A stretch of DNA of 64,000 nucleotides from Candidatus Promineofilum glycogenicum (GTDB lineage: Bacteria; Chloroflexota; Anaerolineae; Promineifilales; Promineifilaceae), in the NCBI GenBank assembly GCA_016707605.1, contig JADJHJ010000013.1, positions 62,001-126,000 of the forward strand. Reading direction: 5' to 3'. The notes below the pieces were generated by a model that did no database searches, had not been told where the DNA came from, and saw only the letters and a program-made list of their open reading frames with translations. Within the stretch, counting starts at the first letter, position 1. Every line of letters starts with the position of its first letter. Shown here piece after piece: positions 26,909 to 33,728 of this stretch. Position numbers and translations under genes: made by a program.

Positions 26909-29438
26909 TTCGGGCCGCCCGTGCCTTCTCAAGCGCCCCCAGCGCCGCCTTTCGTGTATAGTCCATCTCGCGCTCATCGCCGGCGATGCTCTCCAATAGC
27001 GTCCAGGCCCGCGGATCGCCAATCGCGCCCAGAGCCTTGACCGCATACTGCCGCACCTGTGGCTTTTCTTCGGCCGACAGGAGGGCCATGAGTGGTTCAA
27101 CAGCACGCTGATCACGCAGCTTGCCGAGGGCCGAGGCCGCTATCCGGCGCACGTTGCCGTTCTCATGATTCAGGGCCGCCACAAGCTCCGGGACATGAGC
27201 GGGATCGCCGGACTCGCCGAGTGTGAAAAGCCGATGCACGGTTTCATCCCGTTGCCACCCGCCATTCGCCAGAGCTTTGAGAACAAAGTATAACCGCAAC
27301 AGATGCAATTGATCCCACTCTACCGTCTCGCCCAGGGCATCGTAGATCGGCCGCAGTGTGTCGGCCCCCAGCCGCTCGAACTCGGCCAGCACTCGCGCCT
27401 GCGCCTCGGCCGACAGGGCGCAATCGGCCAGCAGCGGCTCCGGGGCAATGGTTACACCCTCTTGCGCTGCCTCCCATAGATTGTTGATGACCGTCTTCGG
27501 CTGCACGTTGAAGATCTCAGCAATCTCGTTCACACCCCGCCCCTGTTGATAGAGATCGACCACCTCATCGCGCCGCGTCTTGCCGTTGGCGGGTGGGCGC
27601 GTTTTGGCCGCTTTAGAAACCGAGTTTCTTCTGAGAAACTCGGTTTCTATCTTGGGCTTCTCAGCAATCCCCCGCTCCTGGCAATAGGCGCGGATGACGC
27701 GCAGGCAGGCGTCGCCATAGCGCTCCAGCTTGACCGCGCCGACGCCCTGCATCTGGCCCAGCGCCTCGGCCGACTGCGGGTAGTAGGTGGCCATCTCGCC
27801 CAGGGCCGAGTCGTGGAAGATGACGTAGGGCGGCACTCCGGCTTCGACGGCCAGCTCCAGCCGTAGGGCGCGCAGTTGGGCGAACAGGTCGGCGTCGTAG
27901 TCGGACGGGGCGGCGGTGGGGCGCGACACCCGGTCGGCCACCGGCGGCGCGCCGTGGAACGCCTCGCCGCGCAGCACCTCCCAACCCCGCGCCGTCAGCT
28001 TCAGGCTGCCGTGCTCCATGTCCTGGTTCAGCAGCCCCTTCTGGATGAACTGCCGCGCCAACTGCTGCCACTCCTTGCGGCTGTACTCGCCGCCGATGTT
28101 GTAGGTGGACAGCCGCTCGTGGCCGCGGCTGAGCACGGCCGCCGCCCGCGAACCGCGCAGCACGTCAATGACGTGGCCCGCGCCGAAAATCTCGCCGGTG
28201 CGCCTGACGCACGACAGGAACTTCTGGGCCGCCACGGTCAGATCGACGTGCTCGCCGCTGTCGGCGGTGCAGTTGTCGCACTGGCCGCACGTCTCGCGCG
28301 CGACCGTCTCGCCGAAGTAGGCCAGCAGCGGCCGGCGGCGGCACTGGTCGCTCTCGGCGTAGCCCAGCATCGCCTGCAGGCGGGCCATCGCCCCCGGCCG
28401 CTGGGCCGCGTCGCCCTGATCGATCAGGAAGTTGATGGTGAACACGTCCTGGGCGCTGAACAGCAGCAGGCAGTCGGCCCGCAGCCCGTCGCGGCCGGCG
28501 CGGCCGATCTGCTGGTAGTAGCTCTCCAGGTCTTTGGGCAGGTCATAGTGCAGCACGAAGCGCACGTTGGACTTGTTGATGCCCATGCCAAAGGCGACGG
28601 TGGCGACGATGATCGGCGCTTCGTCATAGGTGAAGCGGCGCTGGTGGGCGGTGCGCGTGGCCGTGTCCAGCCCGGCGTGGTAGGGCAGGGCGTTCCAGCC
28701 GTGGGCGACGAGTTGCTGCGTCAGCGCGTCCACCGTCTTGCGGGTCATGCAGTAGATGATGCCCGATTGGTCGCGGTGGTTCTCCAGGAAGGTCAATGTC
28801 TGCCCCAGGCCGTCCACCCGCGCCGCCACGTCCAGGAAGAGGTTCTCGCGGTCGAAGCTGGAGATGAACACGGCCGCGTCGGCGATGCCCAACGAGTCGC
28901 GGATGTCGGCCCGTACGCGCTCGGTGGCCGTGGCCGTGACTGCCAGGCAGACCGCGCCGGGGAAGCGCCGCCGCACCGCGGCCAGTTGGCGATACTCCGG
29001 CCGGAAGTCATGACCCCATTCGGAGATGCAGTGGGCCTCGTCAATGGTCAGGCAGTCGACGCGGCAGCCGTCGAGCAGGGCCAGCGTCTCCGGCCGCAGC
29101 AGCGTCTCCGGCGCGGTGTAGAGCAGCTTCACCTTGCCGGCGGCCACGCGGTGGCTGATGCTCACGTACTCGTCGTAGGCCAGGGTGCTGTTGAGGTAGG
29201 CCGCGGCCACGCCCAACTCGCGCAGTTGCATCACCTGGTCTTCCATCAGCGAGATGAGCGGCGAGACGACGACGGTCAGGCCGGAGGAGAGCAGCGCCGG
29301 CAACTGGTAGCACAGCGACTTGCCGCTGCCGGTGGGCATGACGGCCAGACTGTCGCGCTTAGCCAGCACGTTGGCGATGATCTCCGCCTGCAACGGCCGG
29401 AACTCGTCATAGCCGAAGACCCGCTTCAGCACCGCCAC
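26904..29438 (-). CDS. recQ: RecQ-type ATP-dependent DNA helicase with C-terminal HEAT repeats
   Basis: 844 aa from a GTG at 29438. Walker A MPTGSGKSLCYQ at residues 35-46, DEAH at 133-136 (TIDEAHCISEWGHDF), VTATATE, helicase domain 2 with ATVAFGMGINKSNVR and QIGRAGRDG, a Cys zinc site (CGQCDNC near 400), RQC winged helix (to about 510) and an HRDC domain (residues about 515-595, ending CQERGIAEKP). Residues about 597-608 are encoded by an inserted 34-bp palindrome. Then comes a helix-turn-helix-like part (VDLYQQGRGVNEIAEIFNV) and about 95 residues of HEAT repeats (VRRIAASALGKLRDQRAVEPL, one unit), which are not usual in RecQ. It unwinds DNA 3'-5' in recombination repair. Downstream of the DuOB/DUF488 genes, perhaps one transcription unit. 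Confidence 0.92.
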   Translation of the reverse strand: MAVLKRVFGYDEFRPLQAEIIANVLAKRDSLAVMPTGSGKSLCYQLPALLSSGLTVVVSPLISLMEDQVMQLRELGVAAAYLNSTLAYDEYVSISHRVAAGKVKLLYTAPETLLRPETLALLDGCRVDCLTIDEAHCISEWGHDFRPEYRQLAAVRRRFPGAVCLAVTATATERVRADIRDSLGIADAAVFISSFDRENLFLDVAARVDGLGQTLTFLENHRDQSGIIYCMTRKTVDALTQQLVAHGWNALPYHAGLDTATRTAHQRRFTYDEAPIIVATVAFGMGINKSNVRFVLHYDLPKDLESYYQQIGRAGRDGLRADCLLLFSAQDVFTINFLIDQGDAAQRPGAMARLQAMLGYAESDQCRRRPLLAYFGETVARETCGQCDNCTADSGEHVDLTVAAQKFLSCVRRTGEIFGAGHVIDVLRGSRAAAVLSRGHERLSTYNIGGEYSRKEWQQLARQFIQKGLLNQDMEHGSLKLTARGWEVLRGEAFHGAPPVADRVSRPTAAPSDYDADLFAQLRALRLELAVEAGVPPYVIFHDSALGEMATYYPQSAEALGQMQGVGAVKLERYGDACLRVIRAYCQERGIAEKPKIETEFLRRNSVSKAAKTRPPANGKTRRDEVVDLYQQGRGVNEIAEIFNVQPKTVINNLWEAAQEGVTIAPEPLLADCALSAEAQARVLAEFERLGADTLRPIYDALGETVEWDQLHLLRLYFVLKALANGGWQRDETVHRLFTLGESGDPAHVPELVAALNHENGNVRRIAASALGKLRDQRAVEPLMALLSAEEKPQVRQYAVKALGAIGDPRAWTLLESIAGDEREMDYTRKAALGALEKARAART
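27615..27648. repeat. 34-bp perfect palindrome inserted in frame inside recQ
   Basis: Two 15-nt exact arms (AGAAACCGAGTTTCT and complement) around a 4-nt loop. An identical 34-bp copy is at 33381-33414 and a half copy is in the leader at about 20930-20946. In recQ it encodes roughly KIETEFLRRNSV and keeps the frame open, between HRDC and the C-terminal region. Confidence 0.92.
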
Positions 29439-29439
29439 C

Positions 29440-29665
29440 GTCCCCTCTCCCCCTGGGAGAGGGTCTCTGGTTCCCCCGCCCCCTGGGAGAGGGTTTCTGG
29501 TTCCCTCTCCCCCTGGGAGAGGGTTAGGGAGAGGGTCTTCAGCTACCCTCCCCTAACCCCTCCCATAGGGAGGGGGATCGCGTTCCCTCTCCCTGTGGGA
29601 GAGGGTTAGGGAGAGGGTCTTCCACGCCCCCCTCCCCCAGGGAGGGGGATCGTCCAGGGAGAGGG
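29440..29665. repeat. Array of CCCTCTCCCCCTGGGAGAGGG repeats
   Basis: Short palindromes of CTCTCCC/GGGAGAGG type are repeated directly and inverted, with linkers GGTTCC and TTAGGGAGAGGGTCTTC. The array forms the gap before recQ and continues into the 3' end of the dual-OB gene, encoding its last 35-40 residues. A related array is at 34964-35082. Confidence 0.85.
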
Positions 29666-30291
29666 GCGTCTTCAATCCACCCCGACAACTGCACGTAGCA
29701 GCGCAACTCCTCCTCCAGCCACTCCTCCGGCCGCCACCAGTGGGCCAGCGACACGCGCACCAGCGTCCCGGCCGGTATCTCCGCCGGCGGCTCCTGGAAG
29801 CCGACGAAGGTCAGCGAACGGCCGCCGTCGTCGGTCGGGTAGCGGTAGTGCAGGCGCTTGCCGCTCGTGTCGCGCCGCAGCGGCCGGTCGGGCCGCCAGA
29901 ACGTGGTGCTGTAGGGCGGGATGCCGGGCGGGATGCCATCCCGCCCTACGTAGAGCGCCCCATGCGCCCCCACCCGCAGCAACCCTTCATAGAGCGCCTC
30001 CGGCCCGCCAACGCGTGGCGGCATATGCTCTTCGATGAGGCCCACCAGGTCGCCCGCCGGAGCCAGCCGCCGCTTGTGGCGGACGATGACGTTCTCGACG
30101 TGGGGCGGGATGATCTCGCGCGGCGGGTCGGCGTCGATCTCCCAGCGCTGGCCGACTTCGTACTCCAGGTTGTGATGCTCGTTGAAGGCGGCGTCGGGGG
30201 CGATGAGGCGGACGGAGCGGCCGTCGGCGGTAATGCCGCCCACACACGCCCCGCCGCGCTGGCGGGTCTTGGCCACGATGGTGACGATCAT
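29539..30291 (-). CDS. Dual-OB-domain-like protein, C-terminus encoded by repeat DNA
   Basis: 250 aa from an ATG with GGAG upstream. The N-terminal part (MIVTIVAKTRQRGGACVGGI, then SVRLIAPD, YEVGQRWEI, HVENVIVR) matches my recollection of the dual-OB (DuOB) family that is found beside DUF488 genes; such proteins are predicted to bind nucleic acid. The middle (STTFWRPDRPL, YRYPTDDGGRSLTFVGF) is the second OB-like unit. From about residue 212 the sequence is low-complexity Pro/Gly/Glu (DPLPNPLPQGEG) translated from the GGGAGAGGG repeat array, which also supplies the stop, so the ancestral C-terminus was probably near residue 210. It is 140 nt downstream of two DUF488 genes and upstream of recQ. 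Confidence 0.75.
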   Translation of the reverse strand: MIVTIVAKTRQRGGACVGGITADGRSVRLIAPDAAFNEHHNLEYEVGQRWEIDADPPREIIPPHVENVIVRHKRRLAPAGDLVGLIEEHMPPRVGGPEALYEGLLRVGAHGALYVGRDGIPPGIPPYSTTFWRPDRPLRRDTSGKRLHYRYPTDDGGRSLTFVGFQEPPAEIPAGTLVRVSLAHWWRPEEWLEEELRCYVQLSGWIEDAPLPGRSPSLGEGGVEDPLPNPLPQGEGTRSPSLWEGLGEGS

Positions 30292-30305
30292 GTTAGCTCC
30301 AGGAG

Positions 30306-30467
30306 AAGAAACCGCAGATTACGCAGATTTGAAGAGGGGTGATCCGCAGATTGGGCAGATTGGGCAGATTAAGAAAGAGATGGTGAATTCTGGAAATCTG
30401 CCGAATCTGCCCAATCTGCGGATGATTCCTCTTAATCTTTGTCATCTGTGTAATCTGAGGTTCCATC
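30306..30467. repeat. Nested palindrome of the CCGCAGATT family
   Basis: GAAACCGCAGATTACGCAGA-type sequence at the left is mirrored at the right (ATCTGTGTAATCTGAGGTT), enclosing a tighter hairpin with GATCCGCAGATTGGGCAGAT arms. The right side encodes the last 11 or so residues and stop of the DUF488 gene. Relatives: 31551-31585 (partial) and 49969-50043. Confidence 0.85.
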
Positions 30468-30953
30468 CTTCTTCACAATATGGTCTACCTCGACACCCAG
30501 CACGTCATGCAGCCGGGCGGCGACGAGGGCGCGGTGGCAGGCGGTGGGGTGGCGTTCCACGCACAGCAGGGCCACGACGCGCGCGCCGGCGGGCAACTCG
30601 CCCGGCAGCGCCCGCGCGTCGAAGCTATCCAGCACCTCAAGCTCGTAGCCGGCGACGTAGGCCGGGTCGAGCGCGGCGCGGCGGCGATTGCTGACGCCGG
30701 CGGCGCGGTCGGCCGCCGCCTGTGTCTGGCGCAGGCTTTGCGGCGGAGCCAGGTCGAGGCGATGGACGTAGCGAATGCCCAACTCGGCCAGCCGCGCTTG
30801 CAGGCGCTGGCTGTTGGCGAAGGCGTAGTCGTGGCCGCGGACGGCGCGGCGGCGGCGGATGTCGATCAGGGTGTCCACGCCCGCCTCTTGCAGCGCGGCG
30901 AAGAACTCCTCGGCGCTGAAGCCGATGACGCCAATGGTGACGACCTTATTCAT
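30432..30953 (-). CDS. DUF488 family protein (second copy)
   Basis: 173 aa from the ATG at 30953, which overlaps the end of the preceding DUF488 gene by 8 nt (ATGAATAA), so the two are translationally coupled. Family features: TIGVIGFSAEEFFAAL at the start, DIRRRRAVRGHDYAF, IRYVHRLDLAP and the Cys motif LLCVERHPTACHR. DUF488 proteins are related to the rhodanese fold by published analysis and are predicted nucleic-acid or nucleotide-modification enzymes; the activity is not settled. The C-terminal GTSDYTDDKD is translated from the CAGATTACACAGAT repeat, which also gives the TAA. It lies between another DUF488 gene and the dual-OB gene. Confidence 0.85.
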   Translation of the reverse strand: MNKVVTIGVIGFSAEEFFAALQEAGVDTLIDIRRRRAVRGHDYAFANSQRLQARLAELGIRYVHRLDLAPPQSLRQTQAAADRAAGVSNRRRAALDPAYVAGYELEVLDSFDARALPGELPAGARVVALLCVERHPTACHRALVAARLHDVLGVEVDHIVKKDGTSDYTDDKD

Positions 30954-31527
30954 CCTCGTCTTCCTCGCCGGTGGGCCGCTCATACCGTTTGCGCGAGCCG
31001 GCCGGCAGCATGTCGTCGCCGAAGAAGGAGAGTTGCCCGCCGGTCAGGCGCGGCAGCACGTCTTCCTGGCTGATGAGTTCGTTGTGCTCGTCGATGTGGG
31101 CCACGGGGATGCCGCGCCGGGTCAGCGACTTGCCGATGAGCTTGCTGCGGTGGCACGCTTCCGGCTTGCCCTCGCTGCACATCAGGGCCACGCGCCGCCC
31201 CTGCTCATAGGCGCGGGCCACGCGCTCCAGCCCCTCGCGGTAGAAGGCGCGCTGCTCGACCGCGGTGTAGTCGACCTTGCCGTCGGCGTCGTAGCAGGTG
31301 GGGTCGGCCGGCCGGCCGCCGAGCGTGTCGCCCAGGAAGACGTAGCGGATGCCCGCCCGGCGCAGGTGCGCTTCCAGGGCGTCCTTGGAGAAGTCGGGCT
31401 TGTAGCGCGAGTAGGGGCGCGAACGCACGTCGAGCAGGAACTCAATGCGCTGCTGCTGGAGCGCGGCGATGAAGGCGTCAATCTCGCGCGCGCCGTAGCC
31501 GATGGTGAAGATGGGCACGCGGTCCAC
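30946..31527 (-). CDS. DUF488 family protein (first copy)
   Basis: 193 aa if started at the GTG at 31527; a GTG at 31518 or 31557 is also possible. I prefer 31527 because a TATAAT lies 9 nt upstream, implying a leaderless or near-leaderless transcript, and the family core IFTIGYGAREIDAF begins right after. Other features: DVRSRPYSRYKPDFSK, IRYVFLGDTLGGRP, the paired Cys motif LMCSEGKPEACHR and an acidic tail. It is only distantly similar to the second DUF488 protein encoded downstream, so they are divergent paralogues kept as a pair. Role unknown; predicted modification-type enzyme. Confidence 0.85.
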   Translation of the reverse strand: MDRVPIFTIGYGAREIDAFIAALQQQRIEFLLDVRSRPYSRYKPDFSKDALEAHLRRAGIRYVFLGDTLGGRPADPTCYDADGKVDYTAVEQRAFYREGLERVARAYEQGRRVALMCSEGKPEACHRSKLIGKSLTRRGIPVAHIDEHNELISQEDVLPRLTGGQLSFFGDDMLPAGSRKRYERPTGEEDEDE

Positions 31528-31536
31528 AGTGGGGCG

Positions 31537-31542
31537 ATTATA
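31537..31542 (-). promoter_or_regulatory. TATAAT -10 box before the DUF488 pair
   Basis: A perfect TATAAT in leftward orientation ends 9 nt before the GTG at 31527. The -35 region falls in a CAGATTACACGG-type repeat and has no good TTGACA match. Confidence 0.4.
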
Positions 31543-31588
31543 CGCCAAGGGAACCACAGATTACACGGATTTCACTGATTTTGAAGAA

Positions 31589-31661
31589 AAGATCGCACGC
31601 AAAGACGCAAAGTCCGCCAAGCAAAAAGCTTGGCGGACTTTGCGTCTTTGCGTGCGATCTT
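31589..31661. repeat. 73-bp palindrome with 34-bp perfect arms (CACGCAAAGACGCAAAG family)
   Basis: Arms 31589-31622 and 31628-31661 are exact complements around AAAAA. It begins 16 nt beyond the stop of the copper-storage-like gene. Same family as 23647-23744 and 25573-25637. It could terminate that gene's transcript. Confidence 0.9.
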
Positions 31662-31677
31662 CTTAGCGTGTGGAGTT

Positions 31678-32043
31678 CTAAGCTCCCGCCGCCATCTCTC
31701 GACAAGACGCCGCGCAGCGCCGGCAGACCATCGCGCACGCCTTCATGAACTCGTCCGGGAAGCGGTCACATTCGACGGCGCAGGCTTCGCAAATCTCGGC
31801 GCAGGTGGCGCAGGTCAGTGTGTGGCGGGCCGAGCCGCGCAGCATGAAGTCGGCGCTCAGGCGGCAAATGTCGGCGCAGTCGAGCATCAGGCCGATGTGT
31901 TCGGGCGTGGCGTGCTCCCCGCCCATGGACAGGCAGTGCACGACCGTCTCCAGGCACGTCGCGTGACACTCCTGACAGACTTCAATGCACATCTCCATGT
32001 CATTGCTAACACCGGTATGCGCGGCCATCGTTTGGTGAGTCAT
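31678..32043 (-). CDS. Cys-rich four-helix-bundle copper-binding protein (Csp/DUF326-like)
   Basis: 121 aa with 16 Cys, preceded by AAGGAGAA. Cysteines are spaced as CxxxC and CxxC along predicted helices (CIEVCQECHATC, CADICR, CATCAEICEACAVEC, CAMVCRRCAASC), the pattern of Csp-type four-helix copper-storage proteins, in which Cys residues line the inside of the bundle and bind many Cu(I) ions. No signal peptide or twin-arginine motif is present, so it resembles the cytosolic Csp3 group. No copper exporter or regulator is adjacent. Own transcription unit between two palindromes. Confidence 0.88.
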   Translation of the reverse strand: MTHQTMAAHTGVSNDMEMCIEVCQECHATCLETVVHCLSMGGEHATPEHIGLMLDCADICRLSADFMLRGSARHTLTCATCAEICEACAVECDRFPDEFMKACAMVCRRCAASCREMAAGA

Positions 32044-32178
32044 CTCGTATTCTCCTTTTCTATGAGATTAAATGAACGGGATGCCACAATGGGGCGACGA
32101 GGCGGGAAGGGATGAGGCGGGTTTGGTGAAGCCAGTATAGCACGGTTCAGGACGGCAGGAATGATCGGCCACAGATTC

Positions 32179-32208
32179 CAAAGAAGCCCTCACGCAAGGG
32201 CTTCTTTG
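32179..32208 (-). terminator. 12-bp hairpin after the propeller gene
   Basis: CAAAGAAGCCCT and its exact complement flank a 6-nt loop, starting 8 nt after the stop of the leftward propeller gene. The descending arm ends in CTTCTTTG, a T-rich stretch. Looks like an intrinsic terminator without a long T tail. Confidence 0.6.
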
Positions 32209-32216
32209 CGGCAATC

Positions 32217-33371
32217 TCAGCGGCTTTCGGCCAACTGTTCCAGATTCTCCAGCGGAATCCGCGCCATCATGATGTCGCTGGGCATGATCAGCCCCAGCAG
32301 CCAGGGGTAATCGCGCCGGGTGTCGTTGGTGTAGTAGGTGGTATAGAGGAAGCCATCGCGCACGACCGCCCCGGCGTAGGACGTATCGCCCGCGCTGGGC
32401 AGGTCCGATAGCCACACCAGCGCGTCGGGCGTCACTTCGTAGATCGCCGTCCGCTTGCGGCCGAGCAGGCTGCTGCCGCCGTACCAATGGCTCGTCCCCT
32501 CCGGGTCGAAGCGGCCGACGGCGTAGACGCGGCCGTTGTAGGTGAAGAGCGCCGGGCCGTCGAGCCGGGCCGTGGCGCTGCGCGTGGCCGTCCACTCGGT
32601 GTAGGGCGGCGCGCTGACGGCCAGCAGCGTGGCCGCGTGGGGCGAACCCTGGTGCCAGGCGCGGTCGTCCCCCTCCAGCCGGGCGGTGATGAGGATGCGC
32701 CCGTCGGGCAGGAACTCGTTGGCCGTCTCGTCGTTGCGATCCCCTTCGTGGATGTCGGAGACGTGCTCCCAGGCCAGCCCGTCGGCCGAGCGGAAGAGAG
32801 CCGAGCGGCCGTGCTCGTGCCAGTAGGCCGCGGCGTACCACGTCGCCCCGTCCAGCGTCTTCGGCTCCCATAGCAGCCAGCCCTGCGGCTCGATGGGCGT
32901 GAACGCCGGCCAGGTCACGCCGTCGTCGCTGACGCTGACCACCGTGCCGTATGGCTCCGGCTCGAAGCCGGTGTTGGGCAGGGCGTAGAGGAAGAGGCGG
33001 TCGCCGATGACCGCGAATTTGGGGTCGCGGATGTCGGCGGGCGCAACGCCCGCTTCGGCGGGCATGCCCAGCACGGCGATCTCTTCCCACGTCTGGCCGT
33101 CGGCCGAGCGATGCACGACCAGCCGCGAGTCGCTGTTGCCCATGTGGAAGCGCGAGCGGGCGTGGACGAGGTAGAAGGCGTCGTGCCAGTAGATCAGATG
33201 GGTGTTGGAGTTGTGCAGCCCGTCGCTGATCACCGGCCAGACCTCGGCCGCCAGCGCCGGGTCAACCTGGGCGCGGTTGGGCCGCAGCGCCCAGTAGGCG
33301 ATGACCGCGACGATAACGAGCAGGAGCAGGCCGATTGTCAGACCGGCCCATTTGGCTACCCGACGCATCAT
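32217..33371 (-). CDS. Membrane-anchored beta-propeller protein (sialidase/BNR-like fold)
   Basis: 384 aa. One N-terminal membrane helix (LTIGLLLLVIVAVIAYWAL, residues about 11-29) is uncleaved-looking, so the rest should face outside. The body has repeated blades: NTHLIYWHDAFYLVHARS, VHRSADGQTWEEI, VSVSDDGVTWPAF, FRSADGLAWEHV, with SxDGxxW elements of the BNR/exo-sialidase propeller fold. RDPKFAVIGDRLFLYAL is like glycoside-hydrolase family 43/exo-sialidase propellers. Enzyme activity is not demonstrated; catalytic residues cannot be assigned. It is the third gene of a unit after the ATP-grasp and zinc-ribbon genes, separated by a 34-bp palindrome. Confidence 0.75.
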   Translation of the reverse strand: MMRRVAKWAGLTIGLLLLVIVAVIAYWALRPNRAQVDPALAAEVWPVISDGLHNSNTHLIYWHDAFYLVHARSRFHMGNSDSRLVVHRSADGQTWEEIAVLGMPAEAGVAPADIRDPKFAVIGDRLFLYALPNTGFEPEPYGTVVSVSDDGVTWPAFTPIEPQGWLLWEPKTLDGATWYAAAYWHEHGRSALFRSADGLAWEHVSDIHEGDRNDETANEFLPDGRILITARLEGDDRAWHQGSPHAATLLAVSAPPYTEWTATRSATARLDGPALFTYNGRVYAVGRFDPEGTSHWYGGSSLLGRKRTAIYEVTPDALVWLSDLPSAGDTSYAGAVVRDGFLYTTYYTNDTRRDYPWLLGLIMPSDIMMARIPLENLEQLAESR

Positions 33372-33380
33372 GTAATTTCC

Positions 33381-33414
33381 AGAAACCGAGTTTCTTCTGA
33401 GAAACTCGGTTTCT
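33381..33414. repeat. 34-bp perfect palindrome, identical to the one inside recQ
   Basis: AGAAACCGAGTTTCT, loop TCTG and the exact complement. It fills the gap between the LysW-like gene (stop 33417) and the propeller start (33371), leaving little space for a ribosome binding site for the latter. Confidence 0.92.
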
Positions 33415-33416
33415 AC

Positions 33417-33701
33417 TCAATACCGGCTGTAATCCTCATCCTCGCCATATGCCTCCTCATCCCGTTCGCTGTCGCTGCCGAAGCCGTATAGCTCCTCCAA
33501 CGATGGCCCGCCGCCGGCCGCCGGGCGCTCCCCTTCGTCGTAGGCCCAATCGAGGCGAATCGGGTTGTTGCGCATGATCTCCAGGCTGGCCTCGCACTCC
33601 GGGCAGACGATGATCTCCCCCACGTCGGGCCGGCGGTCGAAGTAGATGCGCGAATCGCATTCGGGGCATCGGGCCATGAGGGTGGGGTCTTTGTCGGTCA
33701 T
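33417..33701 (-). CDS. LysW-like zinc-ribbon protein with acidic C-terminal tail
   Basis: 94 aa, AGGAGAG upstream. Residues about 12-50 (CPECDSRIYFDR, then GEIIVCPECEASLEI and NPIRLDW) match LysW amino-group carrier proteins: two CPEC zinc pairs and the terminal P-[IL]-RL element. LysW normally ends EDWGE, whose terminal Glu carries the substrate; here that motif is replaced by a longer Gly/Pro linker and an acidic tail (EEAYGEDEDYSRY). The gene lies 27 nt after an ATP-grasp ligase gene. That pairing is the one seen for LysW and its ATP-grasp partner LysX/ArgX, but the tail and the ligase type both differ. A carrier role is inference; a plain zinc ribbon is the alternative. Confidence 0.7.
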   Translation of the reverse strand: MTDKDPTLMARCPECDSRIYFDRRPDVGEIIVCPECEASLEIMRNNPIRLDWAYDEGERPAAGGGPSLEELYGFGSDSERDEEAYGEDEDYSRY

Positions 33702-33728
33702 CGGTCTCTCCTGCGGGCGGTGAAAGGG

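Noticed and set aside
29440..29665. CRISPR-like array
   Set aside because: Short palindromic units without unique spacers of constant length; continues into a coding frame.
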